NCBI GenBank assembly: GCA_907163375.1
Contig: CAJQUW010003423.1
Location: forward strand, 91,220-155,219
Direction of reading: 5' to 3'
Length of the DNA stretch: 64,000 nucleotides
DNA from: Prostheceraeus crozeri
Taxonomy: Eukaryota > Platyhelminthes > Polycladida > Euryleptidae
A model generated the notes under the pieces. That model did no database searches. It was not told the origin of the DNA and saw only the letters and a list, made by a program, of their open reading frames with translations. Of the stretch, positions 1-11,572 are shown in pieces. Within the stretch, counting starts at the first letter, position 1. Each line of letters opens with the position of its first letter. The position numbers and the translations under genes are program-made.

Positions 1-1924
1 GCCCTCTGATCACAAGTCATTGCAAATGATATTATCCATAGGTCCCCTCTAACCACTCATGGGCGATTAGTAGGCCTCCTCTGACGATACATGGGCGTTT
101 TACAAGATGTCGTGCCTTTTTTGACTAGACTATGTATAATTTATGTTATATGCCCGCTGCGTTATCTATGTTTCCTTGTTACGTTTTTTGGCTCTTTAGT
201 AGTTCCCCTCTCCTATACTGTACTTACTAAATGACCGATTGCCATAAAATTTCATAGCAAAACAGATGATTGGTTACCGTTACCTTAGACATGATGAGAA
301 AACCTGACTATGTACCAATTAAAGACAGTGTGTTGTAAAAAGTTCATGACGATCGATTTATGTATACATTCTAGGAGAATGATGTCTAGCTTGGGCTCAC
401 TTAAAATTACAGGCCGATTAGAGCTTGCTTGTAGAAATTCTGCATGCCGGCGAATTATTATGAGCACATTATTTTATTATATTCAAGAAGTTTTATTTAT
501 ACTGGTATTCGTCTTCTTCTTTATTTTGATGCATCATTGGCACCAATGGCGACTAATTATATGAAAACTACATGTACAATAGTATAGTGTAGGTATATGT
601 ATTCAAGAAGTAAGCGTGAAGTTAGCAATTCCATTTGTTCTACTGTGCACGGGATACATTATTACTCGTACATAGTGAAACTCTTTATACACGCCAAGAA
701 ACTTTGATTCGCAACTACCCCCTCCCTCATATCATGATATTTGAAATAACATCATGCTCAGAAAAGTTGTAATTCCTGCTTGATGTATTTGCCGAGAAAA
801 TATTTTATACATTCCAGGAGGCTTCGCATGCGGCGCTTTAGAAGCAGAAAAATTCTACTAGTTATGCTCTCAAAGGGTGGAGGTTTTGTCCGTGATACTT
901 TGCCCCAATATGGTTGATCTCTGATTAATTGTTATCTGTGGCCTTGGTGCATTAACAGACTTATGGGCAGATCAACAGACATGGCCAACGGCTACCCGAA
1001 TGACTTCATTCATAATTCACTTGTGAATTTTAATCCTAGGGAAAGACAATGTGCATCGAATGTTTCGTCCAACTCACGCACACCTTTCTTCTCATAAGTC
1101 CCTTGTGTAGATGATATTAATAAGTGGAAAATTGATTCACTTTTGAGAAATGTCGAGTAAAAACTCGTTTTTTCTTTTTTACTAACGGATTTGCAGAAAT
1201 TCAAGGGAGTGCTTTTCTCGATTACGAGTGCAGCCTATAATCATGATCCTCCCGTTTGCTGCTATCACTTCCTTTTGAGAAGGACTGGTCTACAAGATAA
1301 AATTAAATTTTCTTTTAATGGTGGCAATAATGTTGACAATAATGGCAACAATAATGTAAACAATAATGGTAACATAACTGCAACCCCCAAAAGAAATGAA
1401 GCAATGCAGAAGTGATTGTGATACATGTGCCTGTGCGCTTTTCACTGCAAAGTTTTTCAACTGCAGGTCCAATCTACGAGAGGCATAGCCATCAATCAGC
1501 GTAAAACACGATAGGAGCAATTCCCTGTATAGGTAATCATTACATGCAGTAATTGAGAAATCTGCACACCCCCACTGATCATTTCAAGGGTCTTTCATTA
1601 TTTCCACACTTGCCCCTTCCTCACTTGCAAGAAAAATGAATTACGGATCACAGTATCAATAACCGACAGATCTTAATATACATACCCAATCCCAGATTAT
1701 CTCATTACAGGCTTAATTGAATGAAGAAAGCTGAAATACAATTAGGCTATCCGGTGGGGGGGGGTTGCATCCCGACATCCTCGTTCTAGATCCGCCACTG
1801 ATAGCTGGGATTCTACCAGACTATTTGTAATTTTCATGTATCTTCAAAAGTCTCTATTCCCAACATTTTCATGACGTTATCATGCGACAACTGATCAAAG
1901 CAAATCTTTTATCCTAATTTTTCA
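1..1924. other. AT-rich non-coding stretch
   Basis: No gene or recognisable transposon was found here. Short open frames exist but show no family motif. A low-complexity patch at about 1316-1378 repeats words such as AATAATGGCAAC, probably a decayed microsatellite. Confidence 0.5.
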
Positions 1925-2465
1925 TTGAAGGATTGGTCGGTCGCAGCCAGCTGTGGCCTTCCTCATCATGGTTCTCCATCGGCTCCTATCTTGAGCTACC
2001 TGCGTAGCAGCCAATATAAGCATGCCGCACGGGCTATTCAGTTCACAGTAGTGGGCTTTCGGTCGTCACCTTCCCATTGGTCCATACACCATTCTACTAA
2101 GCAGTTTTATCATAGCTGGTGCTACACTTGACATGTCCAATAAATGTCGTTTGTACCGCTGTAAAATTTTCAGCAGATTGACTGTTGATTTTGTCTTTGA
2201 AAGATCATATCACTAACATTTCCATTCGTATCCCTTCTTTGAGTTTCATTGTTTTCACTTTCTTTGCATTAAGTAGCAAACCGGTCTTGTCGCTTTCAAT
2301 CCTTACTCTGTTTCCTCTTATTGTCCGCCATAAGCAATATGTTATCAGCATATCTGATGTTGGTTATATGGTGGCCACCAACGGAGACACTCCCTTCAAA
2401 ACCATGTGCATTTCTCATGATATTCTGTGAGCAGTAGATGTAATGCATTTGTCTTCGAATACATA
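1925..2465 (-). mobile_element. RTE/BovB-like retrotransposon remnant (RT palm and 3' end)
   Basis: Read on the minus strand, about 2440-2300 translates to a reverse transcriptase palm block with NIRYADN, a degenerate form of the YADD catalytic box, preceded by an IMRNAHGFEG segment. After a frameshift a GLLLNAKKVKTM block follows, typical of the strand after YADD. Near 1970-1925 another frame gives a WRTMMRKATAGCDRPI tail, which resembles the C-terminal end of RTE-type ORFs. The second catalytic Asp is Asn and several frames are needed, so the copy is dead. The RTE assignment rests on motif layout only; a related L1-like clade is possible. Confidence 0.65.
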
Positions 2466-3029
2466 CTTTCTAACTGGTCGGTCATTCCCAATAGCATTGG
2501 TTTCAAAGGAAGGGTCGAGTGTTCATGAAAGCCCATGTCTCGCATGTTATCACAATTTCCAATAGATACTCAAAACATCCATGTTTTGGGGAAAATGATA
2601 GAATTTATGATAGAAATCTATCCTCTGATGTTGCTTGTGTAGGCGAAAATTTAGTAACTTATTATGAACTATAAATAGTACGGTTTTTCTTTTATTCATA
2701 TAATTAACTTGCTATTTTCACACTCTTTGTATGGATACAGTTTTCTTACACATTTAGTCCAGACATAAATTCATGTCATTCACACGTGAAGGTAATAGTC
2801 GCATTGAAATTCCATGTAGACTATATAAGTGTTTTCATTAATCAAATATTCGCAATAGTCCACCTGCGTAAATTTACTCGGCCTGCAAAAAAATGGAAAT
2901 TTGCCGCGTAGGACTACTGGGCATATCCCTAAACAAACAATGTTGGGTACCACACCATATACAAACTAATAACATGAAAAGTGGTAGAAATTACGTCACC
3001 AACCGGTGTTCGGATCAAAGCAAAGCAGA

Positions 3030-3420
3030 TGAAGTTTTGTCAAAACTGAAAGACAAGTTTTAACAGAACGGCTTCTGCATAGAGCAAGTTTTTAGTAGAT
3101 AGAGTGTCGATTCAAAAAAGTCTGTATGTAGTGAAGATTTTGATATCAGAAGATTCCGATTTTTGCGGAGATTGCGCTCCAGCGGTCTAAAAATACTTGA
3201 TTGCTTTTTAAGAAGCTAAATTTTCGCAAATTATTCCTGTGTTTATATACTAGCGATTTGGAACATCTATATAAGTAGTATGAAACCTCTTAGATGTTAA
3301 AAGGAAAGAACATTTACTAACAGGTATCTTAATTATGCGGAAATTAAGCTGATTATCAAGGAAATTTCATGAACTTCATTATGATGCATTTGTCTTCAGG
3401 GAAAATGTTAAGATCTTATT
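3030..3420 (+). repeat. Dispersed repeat, copy 1
   Basis: This stretch aligns by eye with the reverse complement of 25680-26050. Shared blocks include TTTTTAAGAAGCTAAATTTT near 3210 and GCGGAAATTAAGCTGA near 3340. No coding potential is visible, so it is probably a non-autonomous transposon or an untranslated part of one. The surrounding 2466-3872 holds nothing else I can name. Confidence 0.55.
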
Positions 3421-3872
3421 GTGCTTCTTAGCTGAAATTTCAAGTTTCTATGTCAATTTTCATAGGCATGATTTTATGATTCGCTAAATTTATGTTTCAT
3501 TTCTTGAATTTGAATAGCAATGTGGACACATTCACATCTTTTAAATTTATTTATGATCATTGTCTTTGATTGTGATGTTATGCTCTTTCAGTGGCAGGTA
3601 GTTTGTGATATCAGCACGTTTAAGAAAATACTCTTACTAAAGTAATAATAACCCATCGAATTGTTAATTCAACAAAGAAGGATTTGTAAATTACCATTGT
3701 TCTTTCTGAATTCTACCATGACCAGTCAATTTCGTGGCAATTTCTTCAAAACTGCAAAAATTGGCTTATCTTACATCTGGTACTGGGTGTCAACTCGAGT
3801 TCATTTAATCAAATCGAAACTGTTTACACAATAGGGTAAGTTGATACTCTACACAATATACTTAATGGGCTT

Positions 3873-4192
3873 CTTCAGTCGTGATGGGCGCAGTTGATCG
3901 ATTCCGCTCGATTAATCGTGTGATGGAATTAATCGCGTGACTCCTGGTTGACCATGAATCGCGCGATTTTTTTTTGCAATGTGACTTAATGAACTTTGCT
4001 TGATGATAAAAAAATAAGTCTGTTTTTCTATTCATTCTTTCAACGTTTCAGATAATTGCATTGAATATAAAGCTGATGACTGCGCAGACTTCTAATCACT
4101 GAATTTGGGATATTTTCAAAATATTCAGAATTGCGCGATTTTCGATTAATCGTGCACTGAGTCGCACGATTAGGAATCGCGCCTGCCACTGC
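3873..4192. mobile_element. Possible hAT-like MITE
   Basis: The two ends are imperfect inverted repeats: CAGTCGTGATGGGCGC on the left and, reverse-complemented, CAGTGGCAGGCGCG on the right. Words such as GCGCGATT and AATCGTG occur in both orientations inside. CAGTG-type ends suggest a hAT element. I could not find a clean 8-bp target duplication, so the boundaries are uncertain. It is too short to encode a transposase. Confidence 0.4.
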
Positions 4193-4484
4193 TTCAGTGG
4201 CTCAGGAGTCTTATGGTACCCATCTTCAAAGATATAGGTGACAGCCTTGACTGTGGAAACTACAGAGGGATTCGACTGCCCCAGCATGGAATGAAGCTAT
4301 TCGGAAAATTATTGGATCATCGACATCAATCACCGCCTCTTCGAGGGTAGATTGAATATCAGCTTAAATATGTAGGCCTATTCATTTTATTCATGACCCT
4401 TGACACTATAAGAAGACGAAGCGCGTCGGGAACCCCTACAATTATTTTACAAGTGTCTTAACACCAGTCGAAGTGACTTTGGTA

Positions 4485-4513
4485 TACAGGGTGAGTCAAA
4501 AAAAACGTTATTT
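4485..4513 (+). repeat. Left TIR of the mariner-like element
   Basis: This 29-bp terminal repeat begins TACAGGGTGAGTC directly after a TA. It matches the reverse complement of 5855-5883 at 28 of 29 positions. Confidence 0.92.
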
Positions 4514-4727
4514 GAAGTTTGTGAAAAATCTATCTGAATTGTCATTCTGATTTCTTTCTCAAGTTGACTGATTGAATTTCTATGGTTTTATTTTCCATAT
4601 CCAAGCACCAAATCAATGCTCTAAGTTCAAAAAATTCGAATTCATATCATCGAACGAATGGCTTCTGTACATAGCTTATACAAGTGTATGTACAAGTATT
4701 CATTTAGTGCTTCATTCATGCCAAACT

Positions 4728-5764
4728 ATGATGGAAAGGAAGGCAAGGCTTGTTGCATGGGCGGTTACATTCAACAATGTGTCCGAAGCAAGGAGAAAAT
4801 ACATGGATGAATTTCATGAGGAAGCCCCACCTCCACCGACAGTCCATCGTTGGATGAAGAAATTCCTTACGTATGGGGATATGAATAAGCGTGAAAATGG
4901 AAGTGGTCGTCCAGTGACGGCTACAGGTGACGATATCTTTACCTCCATCAAGCCGATAATTGAAGATGACCCGAACGTTTCTACGCGTCGCATAAGCAAC
5001 ACGCTTGGAGTCTCGCAAAGTAGCGTCGTTCGCTGTCTTCATAAGAAAAAGTATCATCCCTATAAGCCTTCGTCCAGGAACTCTCAGATGACGATCACGA
5101 CCGACGTCTCGAATTCTGTCAATGGATCCTCAATTCCTCACTTCAGCATCCTCAATTCCATCTCCGAATAGTTTTTTCCGACGAAGCTGTCTTTCATGTG
5201 AATGGAACTGTAAATAAGCACAATCTGCACTACTGGAGCACTGAGAACCCTAAAGCTTTCGTCGAAAAGCTTCATGACCGGAGATCTGTCACTGTATGGG
5301 CCATGATAGACCATACTGGAGTGCTGAGTTACGACATCAGTGAACTAACGATGAACAGCGATCGGTACTGCAATGTTCTGAAACAGCATGTTATTCCCTT
5401 CTTGCGACGAAACGAAAACCAGAGCAGATTCTATCAACAGGATGGAGCCCCTCCCCACTACAGCAACGCAAGTCGAAGAATCCTCGACGAAAATCTGACG
5501 GGTCGGTGGATTGGTCGAAGAGGACCAGTTGAGTGGCCACCCCGTTCTCCAGACCTTACTGTTTGCGACTTCTTCCTGTGGGGAGCGTTAAGAGACCGAG
5601 TGTATGCGCGACTGCCAAGAAATACGAGAGAACTGACAGCCTGCATTCGAGAGGAAATTACTTCTTTCACATCTAACGCCTGCATGAAGGCCTATGACTC
5701 ATTTGTTCGACGATGCTCTCTTTGCATTCAGCAGGAAGGTGCTCAGTTTGAGTCGCTGTTGTAA
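4728..5764 (+). pseudogene. Mariner-family transposase, frameshifted
   Basis: The enzyme would cut and paste the element by a DDD metal-ion mechanism in the nucleus. The start is the ATG at 4728, from which MMERKARLVAWAV opens an N-terminal helix-turn-helix region. A second DNA-binding part follows (STRRISNTLGVSQSSVVRC, about 4980-5035). The frame breaks near 5085 and resumes in another frame to 5764. Catalytic Asp residues are visible in FSDEAVFHVNG, YQQDGAPPHY and PPRSPDL; the last two are separated by 36 residues, unlike the 34 of classic mariner. The C-terminal part ends intact. An older reading from an upstream ATG at 4572 is open but lacks family similarity. Confidence 0.88.
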
Positions 5765-5854
5765 CCACAGCTTGTGAGGAGCAGCTTTTTCAATGTTCAT
5801 AACCGCCTGTTGTTGCATTTTATTGTAATTTATAATAGATATCCCACAAAAGGT

Positions 5855-5883
5855 AAATAACGTTTATTTTGACTCACCCTGTA
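5855..5883 (-). repeat. Right TIR of the mariner-like element
   Basis: This terminal repeat ends GACTCACCCTGTA directly before a TA. It is the inverted partner of 4485-4513. Confidence 0.92.
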
Positions 5884-5885
5884 TA

Positions 5886-7530
5886 TTCTTTTGGAATGAA
5901 TAAAAACTACGACAGTCATGCTTCTCCATGCACGACTCAATGAACACCTGTCTCAACTTCAATTATGTGTGTTCAAACATCTCCAATTGTGTAAATCTAA
6001 TTTTGACATGATAATGATCGTCAAATATATCATTTCCATCAATCTACACTTCCGAGAATCTGATGTATTTATTAAGAAAATGATGTTCAACAAATTAAAG
6101 GCACTAGAATGCGCAGAAAATCAATCTTTCATATTTGTATCAACTTTGTATTTTTCTAATTGTAACGTTCTGTATCTATTGCTCTCCAATTGTCGAAAAT
6201 GGCTTTGAACTAGCCTCCAATGTGATTGTGATTAATATGAACTATGAAAAGCCTCTGTAATTCTAGCTTTGATAGCTTGATATCAGCAGTTTGACTTGGA
6301 CGACTGATAGTGTGCTTTTTTTGGAGGATGAAGCCACTAGTTATGTCAGGCGTATTCTTCAGCTGAGAGCTATGGTCTCAGTTGCTCTTCAATAACTCAA
6401 TAGTTGGAGTGATGATGACCTAGATTCCCAGAGGTCGGTGATTCAATTCCCTCAATGCGCACAGTTATTTTCCGTCTTCGAAATATTCCAAGTGAACCTC
6501 ATTGAAGCATGAATGCAGCTCTAGATGATGACATTCCTTAAGCAGATTATTTGATATTGCTGTTGAATAAGTGAACGGAAATAAGCCTTGCTGCTCTTAA
6601 ACATGAATTTGATTTCAATATTTCGTGGATCTCACCTCATCATCAGGAATACAAGAGAATATTGAAACAAAGCTTAGTACACATAACGAAATACTGAATT
6701 CAAATGTCATCATAATAATTTTGAGGTCGATAATCATTGCATCATATTTTCCCTCTCGTAATCTCAGATTTGCAATATCACAGCAACTCAATGTTAAATT
6801 GTTGAAGAGACCTTGGTTAATCATTTTCTTTAAGTTTATGTTGGGAAACCAAGTATCCAAGATGGCAATGATTTGTGTTGATAGTTACAGACATAAATGG
6901 AAACCAGCCGTCGGACCGTACCGGCCTGCATTCCAAGTCGGCTTGTATTATTTTAAGTAATCAACGAATTTATTACCAAGCAAGAGATTTCTTTGATCGA
7001 ATGCGTCTTTTGATCGCTCAGTTAAGCCAGTTTAACTTAATTATTATATAACTTACTATCTATTGCATCTTCTGTAACTTATTAGTTAACTGATAGGTCT
7101 ATTTCGTGAGCATCGAGCGGGTAATCAAAAAGGGAAATTGTGATGTTTAATCGATTATCGGCAGGGCTGATACTAAGCACAACGATTTCACATAGCAGAA
7201 GGAGATACATAGGGTACACTATGTAATAATTTTGCAGCATTCTTCAGTACAATTTGTATAATAGGGCATCGGCATGTACTCATCTTGATGAAATATTACA
7301 TATCGACAACTATAATCATAAATTGATGTATCGGAACCTGGATACCTATTTCATGTCACTTTGCTTAGATATATTTTCGACGAAGATAATGTTACAGAAT
7401 GTTATCAGCACCTAAGTTTGGAAAAAAATAGATAATAACATTCTCTCTCTTTTCTTTTTGTTTAAGACATGCATTTACCGCAGTTAATCCCTGCCTGATA
7501 CTATAATATAAAACTTTTTAGTAAAGTTAC
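5886..7530. other. Non-coding stretch with a tRNA-like SINE trace
   Basis: No gene was recognised. At about 6385-6460 the sequence looks like a decayed tRNA-derived SINE head: AGTTGGAGTGATGATGACC resembles an A box and GGTCGGTGATTCAATTCC a B box. The rest is AT-rich. Confidence 0.35.
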
Positions 7531-7627
7531 AATAATAATAATAATAATAGAATGCTTTATTTATCATACAAAAGCGGTATGACTAATACAAGAATTGTTT
7601 GGTACTGACAAAATCAACGTGTCAAAG

Positions 7628-9361
7628 TTACGAACGTGACGAAAATCGAACAAATGAGTTGTTATACAAGGATGAGTTCCGACGTAAAGGAAGAAGGGCA
7701 CGGGAATGTCTGAAATCATGCTTAGAGTCACGCAAAACAAAAAATTGGGACAACGGATGACAGTCTTTATGTATACAAATACTTTTGATGATTTTCACAC
7801 AGCATCTGTCAAGGAGATCACGAAGTGAATTATGGTGGGTCAAATTGGCCCACCGACAAGCCGTTTTGTACAGTATCTCAAGTTTCTTGAAGTCCTTCCC
7901 ATTTAAATCGCACATAACAGGCCAACAGTATACAATATGACAAAAAACGATGCCGAAGAATGCTTGCATGATAACGTCATTACAATTACCATTGGATTTT
8001 AATTTCTTGACAAACGACATGGCCCGACAGCATTTTGCATACAGAGACGAAAATTGCTCGCTCCAACGCAAGTTATTCGAAAAAATCACTCCAAGAATTT
8101 TCACAGATGTCACTACTTCGATTGGCACACCATTGATAAAAATGTCTGGATAGGACGCATTACAAGATTTCCGTGATAAAAACATAACTTTAGTTTTGCA
8201 AACATTGATAGCAAGCCTTTTCTTGCAGACCCAGTCAGACAGCGAATCAACAATAGGCTGGAGTTTACAGTTTTTGATGTCTTCAAATTTATGAATGAGA
8301 CTGATGTCATCAGCATACATCACGCATTTTGTTTCATTAAAGTTAGGGATGTCATCCAGGAATAAAATAAACAGAAGGGGTCCTAAAATTGATCCTTGAG
8401 GAACGCCACTACTGATATCGTTGAAGGGGGTGTCACAAGATGGGATGCGGACTCTCTGTTGACGATTTTGTAGGAAGCTTTTGATCATGCTGACAACGTG
8501 GGGGGAGCAACCAAATCTATTAACTAAAGTTAGTAGAAGCTGATGGTGACTGACAGTGTCGAACGCCTTTTGCAGATCCACTGTAAGTAAGGCGACGGAG
8601 TTGTTGACATTTTCGGTGAAATGCTGAAGCAGAGAAAGTCTGACACTCAACAGAGCATTGGAACAACCACCAAATCTCGAGACATAACCGAATTGTTTGG
8701 GATCAATCTTCCTTTGGAGTGAAGGGAGGAGAAGTTTATCTCTTACAAGGCGTTCAAGTATTTTGCTGAGGAAAGGTAGTAGAGAGATCGGTCTGAATTC
8801 GGAACTGTCCTTTTTAGGTAGGGGGAGAATATTGGCACGTTTCCATGCAAGCGGGAAAGAAGCAGTTTTTATGCACATATTATAGATAAGGCAAAGGGGG
8901 TAAGACAAAAACTCAGCAAAACTTCTAATAAAAAACCCAGGTAAGTCGTCAGGACCGGAAGAGTTAGATTTGCATTTTCTAATCAAGGCTACCACTTCAG
9001 ACTCAGTGACTACACAGGTCGATGAGACGTGGGAATCTATCCGAGAATCGACGAAGTGATCAATATCTGGGGGTGAAAACGTGGACTTGAATTGGTTATT
9101 AAGATCAAGAGCTTTTGGAAAGTCAATGGTACTTTCAACAGTTGGTTTCTTGATTTGGGAATTGATGACCTTCCACTTCTCAGACTGGGAACCAGCTTTC
9201 AAACTATGATAGTACCTACTCTTAGCTTTAGAAACCTCTGATAAGAATCTTTCACGAAGATTAACAAACTTAGGGTAGTTGCCACGTGAAAGAGCACGAT
9301 CTCTGGAATCGGACAACGCCTTTAGAGCAGGGGAGAGCCAGGGAGGATCACAACTGCGCAT
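7628..9361 (-). CDS. Non-LTR retrotransposon reverse transcriptase
   Basis: The 577-residue frame covers all finger-palm blocks. It contains PDDLPGFFIR, FRPISLLPFLSKILER, LLTVDLQKAFDTVSHH with the first catalytic Asp, SGVPQGSILGPLLFILFLDD, and VMYADDISL with the catalytic Asp pair, then the thumb (ILGVIFSNNLRW). All catalytic residues are present and no stop interrupts it. It copies element RNA onto nicked chromosomal DNA. The ATG at 9361 is probably not the native start because similarity continues upstream in the overlapping endonuclease frame. Confidence 0.88.
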   Translation of the reverse strand: MRSCDPPWLSPALKALSDSRDRALSRGNYPKFVNLRERFLSEVSKAKSRYYHSLKAGSQSEKWKVINSQIKKPTVESTIDFPKALDLNNQFKSTFSPPDIDHFVDSRIDSHVSSTCVVTESEVVALIRKCKSNSSGPDDLPGFFIRSFAEFLSYPLCLIYNMCIKTASFPLAWKRANILPLPKKDSSEFRPISLLPFLSKILERLVRDKLLLPSLQRKIDPKQFGYVSRFGGCSNALLSVRLSLLQHFTENVNNSVALLTVDLQKAFDTVSHHQLLLTLVNRFGCSPHVVSMIKSFLQNRQQRVRIPSCDTPFNDISSGVPQGSILGPLLFILFLDDIPNFNETKCVMYADDISLIHKFEDIKNCKLQPIVDSLSDWVCKKRLAINVCKTKVMFLSRKSCNASYPDIFINGVPIEVVTSVKILGVIFSNNLRWSEQFSSLYAKCCRAMSFVKKLKSNGNCNDVIMQAFFGIVFCHIVYCWPVMCDLNGKDFKKLEILYKTACRWANLTHHNSLRDLLDRCCVKIIKSICIHKDCHPLSQFFVLRDSKHDFRHSRALLPLRRNSSLYNNSFVRFSSRS

Positions 9362-10659
9362 GCGAACATTTTTTTCTGGGAAAACAGGAACAATAAAAAA
9401 TTCTGAAACTTGTCAACATGAATGTCCAAATCGTCTGAAGCAAGGAAAAAATTATCCCAGTTAATACACATCAAAAATTCACAACAACTAGCGTAGGAAG
9501 ATGCGGTGAAGGAACGGACTTTTACTATCTTTGTGATAACAGGTTTAGGGACACAAGGTTTCACGAAAACGCCTTTATGATCAGATCTACCCAGTGGAGC
9601 AACACAAGAGGGGTTCTCAAATCGCTCCGAATGATTAGTAGCTATAATATCTAAAATATTCGAGCCTCTGGTCTGCGCAGTTACAATTTGTTTTAGATCG
9701 TGGAATAAAAAGAAATCAGAAATGTGATGACGTAGGTCATTGATATCACCCACAAGAATAGAATGATTTACCGTAGGATCAACAAAAATAGATTGTAAGT
9801 GTTCAAGTACGGTAGTGTGGGCAAAGGTTGCACCCCAGTAAGGATGGTAAAGAACTGTAATCGTAGCATCGAAGTCTGGAAAGTGGCACGATAAGAAGTT
9901 TGACTTGATGCTTGGGCGAGGATTGTTAATGATGGAAACACGCAGATAGGACTTATGATAAAGAGCAACTCCTCCTCCATTGACATCTCGATCTTGTCGA
10001 ATTAAATTATAGCCATCAAGAGACACAGCCTCATCAGTTATAGCTGCGCCAAGCCAAGTCTCAGTGATACAGATGACATCAGGTTCAAGGTTAACAGCAC
10101 GTAACTTAAGATCATCACATTTGTTAGATAACGAGCGGGCATTGAACAGTAAGATAGAGGGTGAAGGCACTTGCTTATTCCTTGGTCGCCGTTGTAATCT
10201 CAGCTGCTGTGGTTGCGATACAGGATGGGGAAGTTGAGGGAGAAGAGGACTAGGCATGGATGCGTGCGGAGGTGTGCGAGTGACCGTTTGGGAGATAGCA
10301 CGCGCGTGCGAGTATAAGGCACGAAGTTGAGGGAGGCGAGTACTTGGCGTGGATGCATGTGCAGGAGGGAGAGTGATCGATTGGGAGAACACAGGAGCGT
10401 GGCAGCACGAAACGACAGTTGAATCCTTCCTGCGTAAGAGCTTGTAATACCAAAGGGAACGACGTAGAGACCGGGAGATAGAAATATCTCGCTGCAAGCT
10501 AAGGATATGGGAGCGAGAGTATTGCAGTCTGTCTGACGTCATAGCAAAGATGCGTGACTGACTGATCCGACGGTGTAGCTTTGAATAGGGAAAACAGGCA
10601 AACCCAGCAAACAGCGATGCGAAGATAAATTGAAAAAACACATAAATGAGTGGACTCAA
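9322..10659 (-). pseudogene. Non-LTR retrotransposon 5' ORF with AP-like endonuclease
   Basis: The N-terminal third is basic and rich in Ser/Pro/His, with two loosely repeated blocks (about residues 80-145). From about residue 165 an apurinic-type endonuclease domain follows: SILLFNARSLSNK, then ICITETWLG (metal-binding Glu), VGDIND where GDFN is usual, and GRSDHKGVFV with the catalytic SDH triad. This enzyme nicks target DNA to prime reverse transcription. The frame ends in an unrelated tail just past the start of the RT frame. A run of T at about 9371-9377 is the likely frameshift site. Confidence 0.82.
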
Positions 10660-10700
10660 GCCAATATATAGAGATGTAAATTGAGTTTGGAGACCAGCGG

Positions 10701-11445
10701 TGAACTATCAGAGTAGCTAACGGGACAATAATCGGGTATTTGAGATTGCTTTGCAATTAGCGTTATGGTAAATTAGATAAACCGCACCGTATTCCTTTTA
10801 TTGAAACTCATTTGTGCAAACAGTTCCTCGTAAGCATCATTACTGCCTTCTCTGAATAACGTGCATCGTATGATATCAAGCCTACAAGTGAAAATATTCT
10901 TCCATGCAGATTTTTTCGCAGGCCTATGCTAGCTAGGCCTAAATAATTTTGATTCGCTCTTGTATGCCTATCTTGATTAATAATTTTTTCAAAGGTTAAA
11001 TATTAGCCTCGGCCCTCATCAGCATTTTCAGTGACTTACTACGAGTGTGAAACCGGTCTGCTTCCGGCGTCATGCCTGTAGGGTGCCGACCGCCGGACCG
11101 GCCCTAAAAACTCGGTCGGTTTCCATCCATGGTTTGAAGCATTGATCCCTAAATGTAAGAAAATAAAACACGTGAGATGACAATGTCAAAGGCATGATCA
11201 CTAATGCATGATCCAAATTTCTAAAATTGTTGCGTTAAGTTTTTAAGAATTTCGAATTTTTGTGTTATGATTGAAATCAAATAATTCAGGTAAGGATCGA
11301 TGCTTTCAGGAATTAATTCAAAATGACAATCAAATTATTTGCATAATGAAAAATAACTTATAAAATGAAATGTGCATGTTCATTAGACTCATTTAAAATG
11401 ACCTTGGCATCTAATAACTTCTCATCTACGTTTTAGACGTTGCAG
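10701..11445. other. Intronic or intergenic stretch before the first recognised WD40 exon
   Basis: No exon or transposon was identified. A short GC-rich patch lies at about 11050-11125 (AAACCGGTCTGCTTCCGGCG). The last bases, up to TTGCAG at 11440-11445, form the splice acceptor of the exon at 11446. Confidence 0.45.
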
Positions 11446-11572
11446 CGAGTAACCGTTGTATACAATGATCATTCCATTTACATTTGGGATGTGCATGATA
11501 CAGTGAAGATCGGAAAGGTTGCCTCTCATCTTTATCACAGCGGATGTGTCTGGGGCATTGAAACTCATTGCG
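11446..11572 (+). CDS. WDR62/MAPKBP1: WDR62/MAPKBP1-like gene, exon a (WD40 blade)
   Basis: This 127-nt exon lies between TTGCAG and GTAAGT. Its first base starts a codon and one base is left for the next exon. It encodes [24 protein letters not shown] and similar blocks that closely follow the middle of the first beta-propeller of WDR62 and MAPKBP1. In animals these large scaffold proteins act in JNK signalling and at spindle poles, binding partners through WD40 propellers. Earlier propeller blades must be encoded upstream, but I could not recognise those exons in 1-11445. WDR62 and MAPKBP1 are vertebrate paralogues, so this is probably the single invertebrate orthologue. Confidence 0.9.

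Larger units (their letters stand above)
4485..5883 (+). mobile_element. Mariner-like DNA transposon, complete with TIRs
   Basis: The element is 1399 bp, flanked by TA at 4483-4484 and 5884-5885, the target duplication of Tc1/mariner elements. Terminal inverted repeats of 29 bp (4485-4513 and 5855-5883), starting TACAGGGTGAGTCAAAA, differ at one position. It encodes one transposase, broken by a frameshift. The near-identical ends and single obvious break suggest a fairly recent insertion. Confidence 0.93.
7531..10700 (-). mobile_element. Nearly full-length non-LTR retrotransposon (CR1/Jockey group)
   Basis: On the minus strand the order is endonuclease, reverse transcriptase, then a 3' tail of ATT repeats (plus-strand AATAATAAT at about 7531-7552). 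The 3' end is therefore well marked; the 5' end near 10700 is a guess. The two large ORFs overlap in different frames and are best read as one frameshifted polyprotein. No target duplication was identified. Confidence 0.85.

Noticed and set aside
310..564. 84-codon plus-strand ORF
   Set aside because: No family motif, low-complexity hydrophobic end, and a competing frame on the other strand; likely chance.
1316..1415. Asn/Gly-rich ORF end at 1191-1415
   Set aside because: It arises from a low-complexity AATAATGG repeat; no evidence of a gene.
6620..6660. CTGATGATGAGG...ACGAAAT on the minus strand as a hammerhead ribozyme
   Set aside because: The bases between the two core parts do not form a convincing stem.
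6880..11145. Possible inverted GC-rich repeat (ATGGAAACC...CCG near 6895 and 11130) flanking the 7.5-10.7 kb retrotransposon
   Set aside because: Only about a dozen bases agree and the rest does not align.
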